This document shows, in pieces, positions 1-8,095 of a stretch of 64,000 bases of DNA. How positions within the stretch are numbered: the first letter of the stretch is position 1; the number at the start of each line of letters is the position of its first letter. This stretch comes from Catonia carolina (taxonomy: Eukaryota; Arthropoda; Insecta; Hemiptera; Achilidae): positions 4,479,226 through 4,543,225 of the forward strand of contig JAQMRL010000021.1 of NCBI GenBank assembly GCA_035578175.1, written 5' to 3'. A model generated the notes under the pieces. It worked only from the letters and a program-made list of their open reading frames with translations, was not told where the DNA came from and did no database searches. Made by a program: the position numbers and the translations under genes.

Positions 1-119
1 ACATGTTTTTTGGGTTCAGGGGTTCTGAAAACGTGTAGATCTGGTGAAAACTCGATTTCTTAAAATCGACATGAAAACAATACTTTCCTTCCTATATATT
101 TATATAGGCAGGAGAAACT
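1..119 (-). mobile_element. HLN1 Helentron-like element, head fragment
   Basis: This is the 5' end of an HLN1 copy on the minus strand, cut by the window edge. It matches the head of the full copies (the stretch before their GT repeat) and ends at 107-118 in a mutated form of the subterminal repeat GGCAAGAGAAAGT. The family is described at 4211-5156. Confidence 0.8.
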
Positions 120-149
120 AAACATACTGTATTTTTCCAATGCAAATGC

Positions 150-316
150 GTTTCGTTGGCGTGGTGGTTAGTACAACTGGATTCTACGCCGGAGTTCCGG
201 GTTCGATTCCTAATCAGGTCTGCCATTTTTCCATCACTCATTTTCATGTATCATAATTCTACACCTTCTACATTAGCAGAAATTGTAAAACACTCAACCG
301 TAAAACAAAAAAAAGC
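150..316 (+). mobile_element. tRNA-derived SINE (SINE-D)
   Basis: A tRNA-like head carries an A-box-like TGGCGTGGTGGTTAGT at about 156 and a B-box GGTTCGATTCC at about 201, followed by an unrelated body and a short A-rich tail near 305-315. It does not fold as an obvious functional tRNA gene. Only one copy lies in the window, so its boundaries are approximate. Confidence 0.55.
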
Positions 317-726
317 CAATACATAATGCTTTATCATAATGTCAATAACGTTTCAAACTGCAATAAGAAATTAAGGAAAGCCCTGTAATTTTGGTAAATA
401 AAAAACTGATAAAGATTTTAATGGGAAAAAATTATACTCGATGCAAGTTTGAACTTATATTGTATTGTAAATAAACTGTCGTAATTTAACCGAGAATGTT
501 AAACTTTAATGAATACTTGAAATTTAAAACCTACATGTCGAATTATTAAATTCTTTTAAAAGATTAATACAAATCGTGACCGATGTCATATCAATGCAAT
601 ACGTATTACTAACCAGGAAAGATAATTCTGATCAGCTGATTATTATCTATTCAGTATGTAATCGCTAAAATTATCTATTCAATGATTGGTTAATGTAATC
701 ACCATTAAATTTTTTTTTCGAATAGC
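317..726. other. no recognisable feature
   Basis: AT-rich sequence without an open reading frame, repeat family or promoter signature that I recognise. Confidence 0.5.
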
Positions 727-1338
727 CCTTTAACGAGAGCACGCCAAATCAATACTTGGGGTGTTTCTTCATGTCCTATGCTGCTCCATTCTCTTCCTCA
801 CTCACACCTCCTTCATCCTTCTTGATCTGTCCATCCTCAGTTGGTCCATATTGTGGGGTTCACACCTCCTCCTCTCACTTTCCTCCCTAAATGTCACTCT
901 CTCAACTTTACCCCTAAAAACCTCTCTATTGCATATGTCTTCTTTGGTAATCCCTGGCGTTAAGCAATCTGACAGCGTTTCGGTGAACCATGCTGGCTTA
1001 ATCTTAAGTTTCATTATCCTCTCATAGACCTGTTTTGCCAGCCGATTATTGTCCATTCTCGCTATATGACCAAAAAACATAAGTCTTCTTTTCCTCATTG
1101 TGTGGATAATGTTTTCAACTCTGCTATATATTTCCTTATTTGTTCGGGGTCTATTGTACTCTGCATCTAGTTTCCTAGGCCCCAATATACTTCTCATTAT
1201 TTTCCTTTCTGCGCCCATCACTTTATTTATACCTCCTTTTAGCTTAATTTTAAGCGTTTCCGCACCATACAACGCTTCTGGCCTTATCACTGTTTCGTAA
1301 TGTCTTTCGTAATACACTTTCAGCCCTATGTGTATCAA
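727..1338 (-). pseudogene. non-LTR retrotransposon, RT C-terminal fragment
   Basis: An open frame of about 178 residues (1338 to 802) resembles the post-catalytic C-terminal part of insect endonuclease/reverse transcriptases: a YGAETL motif like the usual LLYGSETW, a basic KIMRSILG stretch, and the characteristic FFGHIARMDNNRL segment. The catalytic RT core is absent, so this is a 5'-truncated insertion. It is closest in type to the fragment at 6973-7600, which has FFGHIQRLPENRL at the same place. Exact ends are unclear and I found no target-site duplication. Confidence 0.7.
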
Positions 1339-1892
1339 TTTGCCTCACGAAAGAGTTTTCTGTGGGCCCGCGTGAGCTAATATGATTCACAGTTAAGTTT
1401 CATCATCAGCCGTGTGTATCAATTTGATACATTGGTGATAGTTACGTTCTGCATGCTGTGTACGTATCTGCTTCGCATTTTCTGTGTATTTAAACGTATG
1501 AACAATTCCTACACTGGGTTCTGGCCATAGATTTTAGACCTTGGGTTGGAAAAATATTCACCAGGTAGCAGCACATTGTGTCCGTGATTTTTGCGTTCTC
1601 ACCAGCTGATTGTGCATAATTTTGTTGTTGTTACAGTTAACCTGCAAGTGGCTTGGACCACTACCAAAACTGAAAAATACTTGTCTGGGGCTGAAAGTGT
1701 AAATTTAATATCTTACATAAATATTGTGTGACACTTATCGCTAAGGTCCGTTTCGGAATCTAGGTAATTAAATAATTAATACACTAAAGTTTACAATTAC
1801 AAATATTTATTACACTAAAAGATTTACAAAATAATCAAGAAACTAATTATAATTAAGTGATACAATAACTTAATAATTTACTTAAAATAAAT
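1339..1892. other. no recognisable feature
   Basis: Non-coding sequence. The motif GTGTATCAATTTG occurs twice, near 1329 and 1411, suggesting a small local duplication. Nothing else is assignable. Confidence 0.45.
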
Positions 1893-2062
1893 AATAAACA
1901 TGCTCGCCTCTCATCATGCGGTCCTGGGTTCGAATCCCACTTAGGCACGGCATATTTTCATACGTTACAAATAATCATTTCATCCTCATTACACACAGTT
2001 ACACCCCAACGTCGTCGCTAATGACCTTTGATGTTGATGCGACGTTAAATAAAAAAAAAAAA
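1893..2062 (+). mobile_element. SINE-B, 5'-truncated copy
   Basis: It matches the SINE-B copies at 11516 and 45480 but lacks the first part of the tRNA head, including the A box. The B-box GGTTCGAATCC at about 1928 and the body (ACACCCCAACGTCGTCGCTA and GATGCGACGTTAAATAAA) are present, followed by poly(A) at 2049-2062. 5' truncation is typical of LINE-mobilised SINEs. Confidence 0.8.
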
Positions 2063-2127
2063 AAATAAAAAAATAAAAATAATAAACAATAAATAACTTG
2101 ATAATTTACTTAGCACTACTTACAATC

Positions 2128-2218
2128 AATTTTAAAAGATTACACATACAGAATGAAACTGAATTCACAAAAAATGGATTTAATACAGATACCCAATAAC
2201 TTTTTACAGTACACACAC
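2128..2218 (+). repeat. 91 bp direct repeat, copy 1
   Basis: Matches 3837-3927 over 91 bp with a single mismatch. The outer edge of this copy coincides with the first base of repeat X, so the pair may be a very long target-site duplication. A local duplication is the alternative. Confidence 0.85.
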
Positions 2219-3836
2219 TGTAATATGACAAATTTACTGGACACCTGGAGTTGTTTATTTTTGAGTCTATTGAAATAAAAATAAACATCTCCAGCTGATT
2301 AAAATGAATACTTTAAAAATTATTCAATTTACATTAACAATAAATATTTTAAAAGAATTATTTATATGGTTACTAGGCAACTAAGAAGAAGAAGAGATTT
2401 TGTAAAAAATATTTTAATGGGGGGCAAGAGGCCGAACCAAACGGGTGTGTCCCTCATTCGCTCTTAAAAAAAACAGTATTAAGTATGTAATAAATAGTAA
2501 GTACAAATAAATAGGAATATACAGGGTGATTCATGAAGTTCTCCCCCCACTTCTACAGCACATTGTACTAGTAAAAATAATGAAAAAATGTTATATAAAC
2601 ATAGGTCCGAAAACGCTTCGTTAGCGAGTTACAGCTAGCGAAAGTTTCGCCTGGATTTCAGTTCACCAGGTGAAATGAGGTCTTCCTGGAATTGTGGTAA
2701 GGTAGATTAAGGGGCGAATTCAATCATTTCTTATGGTTTTTGATCTGATAAATTGAATAAAACAGGTCCCAGAACTGTAAGTTAAATAGTTTTTGAGAAA
2801 ACCAGTGTCAAATGCAAAAAATGGAGTGAAAATCACATTTTTTCATCTTTGGGCAAGAATAACTTTGTTATTTCACCAAGAAACAGTTAAAAATTTTCAA
2901 TAAAAAATGTAGAAAATTTTATTCTGAACAAACCGGTGTAAATAAAGTACACAGAAAGCGAATAGTTTTTGAGAAAACCAGTGTCAAATGCAAAAAAATG
3001 GAGTGAAAAAAACACATTTTTTCATTTTAGTTTTTCCGGTTAATTTTACTTTGTACTCTTATGAATAAAAACTCATTTAATCAAACATCTATTCGCTTTC
3101 TGTGTACTTAATTTACACCGGTTTGTTCAGAATAAAATTTTCTACATGTTTTATTGAAAAATTTCAACTGTTTCTTGGTGAAATAACACAGTTATCCTTG
3201 CCCAAAGATGAAAAAATAAGTTTTTCACTCCATTTTTTGCATTTGACACTGGTTTTCTTAAAAACTATTTAACTTACAGATCTGGGACCTGTTTTATTCA
3301 ATTTATCAGATCAAAAACCATAAGAAATGATTGAATTCGCCCCTTAATCTACCTTACCACAATTCCAGGAAGACCTCATTTCACCTGGTGAACTGAAATC
3401 CAGGCGAAACTTTCGCTAGCTGTAACTCGCTAACGAAGCGTTTTCGGACCTATGTTTATATAACATTTTTTCATTATTTTTACTAGTACAATGTGCTGTA
3501 GAAGTGGGGGGAGAACTTCATGAATCACCCTGTATATAATGTCCACGTTATGAAAAGAGACACAAATTATTAAACTCTATAATAATAGTGATTATTTGAT
3601 AGCTGTTCAATGGCAGACATATGTAAACAACAACAATAACCATTCATTTAATAAGATAATTGATAAACTAAGGTACGAAATGATTAAGACTATAATTATA
3701 AATTAAAAAATATATTAATTAAATAAAAGTTATAATGATTTAACGTGAATAATTATTTTATTAAAATAGAATAAAACACAACAAATTTGGCATACCCTCG
3801 TGGGGATATTGTGAGGAGTAATTAATCTTTTTAAAT
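2219..3836. mobile_element. repeat X, copy 1, split by a foldback element
   Basis: Sequence at 2219-2520 and 3535-3665 matches 10656-11050 in the same order, including CACCTGGAGTTGTTTATTTT, GGTTACTAGGCAACTAAGAA and a short AAC-rich stretch. Both copies begin at TGTAATATGACAAATTT, which here directly abuts the 91 bp direct repeat. No coding capacity or terminal repeat is visible and the right limit is uncertain. The family is not recognised. Confidence 0.55.
2522..3532. mobile_element. foldback MITE with ~444 bp arms
   Basis: Inverted arms at 2522-2965 and 3089-3532, nearly identical, flank a 123 bp loop. The ends read CAGGGTGATTCATGAAG and its complement, with TA on both sides (2520-2521 and 3533-3534), the target choice of the Tc1/mariner superfamily. 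There is no transposase. Copy 2 of repeat X is uninterrupted at the same place (AGGAATATA near 10930), which gives the empty site. Confidence 0.85.
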
Positions 3837-3927
3837 AATTTTAAAAGATTACACATACAGAATGAAACTGAATTCACCAAAAATGGATTTAATACAGATA
3901 CCCAATAACTTTTTACAGTACACACAC
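3837..3927 (+). repeat. 91 bp direct repeat, copy 2
   Basis: Second copy of 2128-2218 (90 of 91 positions equal). Its continuation to higher coordinates is the putative heat-shock leader. Confidence 0.85.
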
Positions 3928-3959
3928 AAACAAAGACAGTATTACAATCGTTGACCAAC

Positions 3960-4140
3960 ACAATGCTCGGAACGTTCCTGCACTTCGCCCGATAGCAACT
4001 CGTCAAAGATCAAACGAATACTAACTCACTGACCGCGCTCGGGGGCCTATTTATAAACGGGAGGGGGGGGGGGTTCAAAGATACTTCTCGAACGACACAG
4101 AAATTTGATAAATAATCTTTTTTATTAGTTCTCGAAAAGT
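3960..4140 (-). promoter_or_regulatory. heat-shock-type core promoter with HSE modules
   Basis: On the minus strand there is a TATA box (TTTATAAATA, 4057-4048) about 27 bases upstream of an insect-type initiator TCAGTG (4032-4027). Upstream lie two TTCGAGAA heat-shock-element modules (4136-4129 and 4092-4085). The second continues as alternating GAA/TTC-like units to about 4073. A further GGAACGTTCC lies downstream at 3978-3969. TATA plus initiator plus arrayed HSE units is the layout of insect small-Hsp and Hsp70 promoters. A G-run at 4061-4073 lies between HSE and TATA. HLN1 sits about 75 bp beyond the distal HSE. The gene itself was not found; promoter identity is inferred from motifs alone. 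Confidence 0.55.
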
Positions 4141-4210
4141 CATAACTGATGAACTGATGTAAACAAGTAACAATAAATCTATTGTAGAAAGTGTTACAGG
4201 TTGACCTTTT

Positions 4211-5156
4211 TACTTTCTCTTGCCTATATGAATATATAGGAAGGAAAGTATTGTTTTCATGTCGATTTTTACAAATCGAGTTTTCACCGGATCTATACGT
4301 TTTCAGACCCCCTGAACCCAAAAAACATGTTTTTAGCGATTGGTCTGTGTGTGTGTCTGTGTGTGTGTGTGTGTGTGAACAGAATATCTCAAGAACGGAA
4401 CATCGTACGAACTTGAAACTTGAAACTTAAGTTACATACCACTACCGGACGCGACACGAACATTTTCATCAAAATCGGTCAACCGGAAGTAGTAGTTTAT
4501 TCGTATAATTTTCCAGATTTTTGCGATTTTCTCAAAAACTGGTCCTACGATTTTTTTTAAAATCGCCTATTTTACTCAATTTTTTATTCTCTACAAGATA
4601 GGGTAAGCGCTATGTTTGCTGAAATTCTCGGTGAGGCTGTTTTCACGTAAAAACGTTGTTTTTTTAAGATTACGGCTTTAATATAAATTTTAGCGCAAAA
4701 ACTTATATAATAAAAGTTGTAGAGAATTTAAAAACCTACAACTTCTGTTTCAAACATTTTTTCGTACAACGCTTAGTTTAGCAGTAATTAGCGATTTTCT
4801 GATTTTTTCTCACGAAAACGTGTGAAAAATCGATTGTTTTAAGATTTTGGCCTTAGTATGCATTTTACAACAAAAGTGTATATAACCAAATTTATAGGAA
4901 ATTTGAAGATCTACAACTTTTATTTATCGTATTTTTCTCTACAGAGCCTAGTTTAGCGTGAAATAGTGATTTTCCGTATTTTTAAGCCAAACTGAGTTCG
5001 ATTGTCATTTTGCGTCATTCACTCATGATTAAAATAAGGTTATGTTTTTGAGGTTAGTTTTTGTTCATTTCTAATGTTTTAATACTAATGTTAGGTTTAT
5101 TGTTAATTATTTGCATTGGCAAGAGAAAGTTGTGTGAGTGTTTCACACCAGATTTT
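4211..5156 (+). mobile_element. HLN1, full-length copy
   Basis: Reference copy of the family. It starts in T-rich sequence with ACTTTCTCTTGCC (4212-4224), has a (GT)n tract about 140 bp in (4346-4378), and ends with the inverted subterminal repeat GGCAAGAGAAAGT (5118-5130), a 6 bp hairpin GTGTGA/TCACAC (5132-5148) and terminal CAGATTTTT. Subterminal inverted repeats, an internal microsatellite, a short 3' hairpin and insertion between Ts are the hallmarks of HINE/DINE-1-type non-autonomous Helentrons. No long reading frame is present, so movement would depend on a Rep/helicase supplied elsewhere. The family assignment is structural, not by database match. Confidence 0.75.
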
Positions 5157-5324
5157 TATAAATAGTTGTACACAATAACCTTTTATAAATGGACATACTT
5201 TTATTGTTACTATTGTCCTATGGTTACTTTTTCACTCTATTATCTACTCTTTACCATTTTATGAATGAAGCCTACTAGAAATTTCGTGAAGCACGCCTTC
5301 GTTCGATATTGTCACAATATATTT

Positions 5325-5720
5325 GCCCATAACAGACAGGTGGAGTGTCAAATTATTTACACTCAATCTGTTCGTTGCAGGGCTAAAATAAATAATTCTG
5401 TTTCTTATCACATGTTCAACCAATTAAATGACTGAATCATTTAAAAACAGAAAAGGTAGAGTTGTAAATGAAACTAATCAGAGTTATCTCCCCTGAAAGT
5501 AATGAATTTCATTATACATCCAGACCCTGTGGTGAATGAAGTGAAGATGTCATTTGCAGAGTGGAAAGTATGTGCTTTTCAGAGGGTCCGGCATGCTGAT
5601 AAGCATACTTTTCCATTCAGTGAGTTGTGGCAATGGTAAACCACCTCACTCCTCGTTTTACTTAGTAAAACCTCTACAGGTTCAAACCAGCCTTTCGGCT
5701 GATGACCTAAACAACAACAA
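5325..5720 (+). mobile_element. SINE-F retroposon copy
   Basis: About 395 bp running from GCCCATAACAGACAGGTGG to a tail CTAAACAACAACAA. The (AAC)n tail and the target-site duplications of other copies (12060, 33696) mark it as retroposed. This copy carries the variant GTTGTGGCAATGG (about 5625), which is otherwise found only in the type-A units of the large tandem array, on the opposite strand. Confidence 0.75.
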
Positions 5721-5748
5721 ATATAAAAATAATAAATAAATACGCCTT

Positions 5749-6097
5749 AAAAGTAACTTACCCACCGGGTTGGTCTAGAGGCAAAGTCATCGCCAAAATC
5801 AGCTGTTTAACAGCTGATTTTCGGAGATAAAGGTTCCTGGTTCAAATCCTAGTGAAGGTAGTTACTTTTATACGGATTTGAATGCTAGACAGTAGTTACC
5901 GGTGTACTTTCATGGTTGGGGTTCAATTAACCATACTTTCTCAGGAATGGTCGGCCTGAGTCTGTACAAGACTACACTTCATTTACACATCATACATATC
6001 ATTCTCATCTCATAGGGTCATGAGGTTGCTTATTGTTCTGAATTGAACAGATTGCACCGTACACGTATTAGGACTTTAAAAAAAACAAAAGTAACTT
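5749..6097 (+). mobile_element. SINE-A with 11 bp TSD
   Basis: The element (5760-6086) is flanked by AAAAGTAACTT at 5749-5759 and 6087-6097. The tRNA-like head has A-box TGGTCTAGAGGCAAAGTC and B-box GGTTCAAATCC. Between them lies the palindrome AATCAGCTGTTTAACAGCTG and its continuation. The 3' end is A-rich. This family has eight copies here, all with the same body. Confidence 0.9.
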
Positions 6098-6277
6098 TAT
6101 AATAATATTTATAGTTAACCATACCATAGTTTTAGAAACTTATATTATTTACATGACTGAAATGTAATTTATAGTTTAACACTTTCACTGAGCTATGAAT
6201 GTAGAAACGTTATTTGAGCTATCCGGTCTCTTAGACCGGTCAGTATGTCTTGGTTTTTACCGGTCAATTTACTAACT

Positions 6278-6632
6278 ATTTTATTATTTTTTTTTTTTTT
6301 TGTAATCCCTAATGCGTGTACGTTGCAATCTGTTCAATTCAGAACAATAAGCAACCCCATGACCCAATGAGATGAGGATGATGTGTATGACGTGTAAATG
6401 AGGTGTAGTCTTGTGCAGACTCAGGTCGACCATTCCTGAGAGAGTATGGTTAATTGAACCCCAACCATCAAAGTACACCGGTAGCCACTGTCTAGTATTC
6501 AAATCCGTATAAAAGTAACTACCTCTACTAGGATTTGAACCAGGAACCTTTGTCTCCGAAAATCAGCTGTAAACAGCTGATTTTGGCGACGACTTTACCT
6601 CTAGACCAACCCGGTGGGTCATTTTATTATTT
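6278..6632 (-). mobile_element. SINE-A with 12 bp TSD
   Basis: Minus-strand copy (6290-6620) with its poly(A) seen as a T-run at 6287-6301. It is flanked by ATTTTATTATTT at 6278-6289 and 6621-6632. It sits inside the piggyBac-like element near its left end. Confidence 0.9.
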
Positions 6633-6912
6633 AATACATATTTTTAGTAAACATATTTAATGTGGAACGTATATAAAGAACAATTAAACATTTTTACTTT
6701 TTTATTTGCAAATCTTTAAGTATAGAAAATAAAAAAATGAAATACTGCTGCTGTTGTACTACAAACAAACAAACTCTTGCTCACATCGAAAATTTAATTT
6801 GATAAAAAAATAATAATAGTAATTATTATTATTGGATGATACAGAACTTATATAACAAGAAGTCGATGTCAAGAAACACCAAGATCCGCCGAGTTTACAC
6901 TGAATTTTACAC

Positions 6913-7009
6913 TGAGTTTACACTGTATTTTGCACATTCATTGCAGACTTTGCAACTGCACTCTAAACAAAAATGGGATTAGAACACTTAATGCATTTAT
7001 GTCAGGTTT
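6913..7009 (+). repeat. 97 bp direct repeat, copy 1
   Basis: Perfect match to 7774-7870, as far as I can compare by eye. The pair brackets the RT fragment at 7010-7773. A shorter stutter of the motif ATGTCAGGT follows at 7007-7042. Confidence 0.85.
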
Positions 7010-7600
7010 ATGTCAGGTGCACTGCATTTATGTCAGGTGCACTGTGTTGTAGTGACAACACAGTTATCAAACCCGCTTTCCTGTATGCAAGTGAGACACT
7101 AACATTAAATAAGAAACACGAGCTGGAAGACATAAAAAAAGAAGAAAGGAAAATAATCCGAAAGATCCTTGGTGCTAGGCAAACGGAAAACGGGTTCAGA
7201 TTACAACCAAACCAGACCGTAGAAAAGTTCTCAAATGTAGAAGCTGACATTAGAAAGAGACGTATGAAATTCTTTGGACACATACAGCGGTTACCAGAAA
7301 ACAGGCTAACAAGAAAAATATTGGAGTATACAACGTCTCTCAAAAAAATGCCACCGTGGATAAGTGAAATCTATAAGGATCTCAGGAAAGCGAAAATAAC
7401 AGAACAAGACATCGCAGATAGGAACATATTTAGGAACAAGGTGGACAGATGGGAGATAGAGCCAGAGCAGCCAAAGCAGAAGCAGCACAGGCCAAAGTGG
7501 TCAGAAGAAAGGAAACAGGCTTTCTCAAAACGGATGCGAGAGTACTGGGTGGACAAAAAGAACAACAAGAAAAAAAATGATTCAGTTTGCTTATCGCCTT
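6973..7600 (+). pseudogene. non-LTR retrotransposon, RT C-terminal fragment with (AAT)n tail
   Basis: The frame from about 7063 encodes an RT-like C-terminal domain: YASETLTLN, KIIRKILGARQ and FFGHIQRLPENRL, then a lysine/glutamine-rich end. It is related to the fragment at 727-1338. The catalytic palette is missing. A perfect (AAT)n tract (7620-7673) and a short A-rich 3' region follow before the second 97 bp repeat at 7774. The first ~30 residues of the open frame come from the target repeat and its stutter, not from the RT. Confidence 0.7.
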
Positions 7601-7619
7601 CCTTTAAGGGAGAATACGC

Positions 7620-7675
<56 letters not shown>

Positions 7676-7773
7676 GTAATTATGATAAAATAATACTTTA
7701 TAAGATATTTTTGAGTAATTTGCTATAATAATGGTTGATAATAATAAACAAAAAAAAATAACTGTTCAGTTTA

Positions 7774-7870
7774 TGAGTTTACACTGTATTTTGCACATTC
7801 ATTGCAGACTTTGCAACTGCACTCTAAACAAAAATGGGATTAGAACACTTAATGCATTTATGTCAGGTTT
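7774..7870 (+). repeat. 97 bp direct repeat, copy 2
   Basis: Partner of 6913-7009. The sequence beyond it (7871 onward) leads directly into the piggyBac-like N-terminal remnant, so the repeat belongs to the host element and was duplicated around the RT insertion. Confidence 0.85.
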
Positions 7871-7903
7871 TCCTCGGGGACGAATTCAAAACGTGAAGTC
7901 ACT

Positions 7904-8095
7904 TTATGAAATAGAATCACTTTCATTTGGCGACACAAAGTCTGGATCTGCATCGGAATCGTCTATTTCACTCTGAATATCTAAATCATCTAAACTAGAC
8001 TCATCATCCAGCATTCTACGTACACGAACGGCAAAATCATCGTCTTCCACGTGTACAGATCGACTGGTAGAAGATCGATCTAACGGGTGATTCAA
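7904..8095 (-). pseudogene. piggyBac-like transposase, acidic N-terminal remnant
   Basis: A 63-residue minus-strand frame is rich in Asp, Glu and Ser (DDESSLDDLDI, SEIDDSDADPDF). Acidic, low-complexity N-termini of this sort are usual in piggyBac-family transposases, and a similar frame lies at 50139-50330 inside another TTAA-flanked relic. The catalytic DDD domain is not found downstream, where the RT insertion intervenes. The upstream boundary is cut by the Tc1/mariner-type element at 8085. Assignment rests on composition plus context. Confidence 0.45.

Larger units (their letters stand above)
2124..4030 (-). other. candidate leader exon of a heat-shock-type transcript, interrupted by repeat X
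   Basis: Reading the minus strand from the initiator near 4030, the leader passes through the 91 bp repeat (3927-3837), then repeat X, then the second 91 bp copy, and meets a consensus splice donor GTAAGT (2123-2118) four bases after the repeat. If X and one repeat copy are removed, an exon of about 200 nt ending in a good donor remains. I found no long reading frame in it and no acceptor or coding exon in the window. The exon model is inference; the motifs are seen directly. Confidence 0.35.

Noticed and set aside
761..1300. Plus-strand hydrophobic open frames opposite the RT relic as membrane proteins
   Set aside because: They are antisense shadows of the RT frame on the minus strand.
4061..4073. 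G-run beside the heat-shock-type promoter as a G-quadruplex control element
   Set aside because: It is a single G tract interrupted once by A, not four spaced G runs; a sequencing homopolymer effect is also possible.
5554..5739. Short open frame shared by SINE-F copies (also near 12307, 31241 and 41037) as a conserved small protein
   Set aside because: The frame recurs only because the copies are the same repeat. It is broken in others, has no family signature, and SINE-type elements are non-coding.
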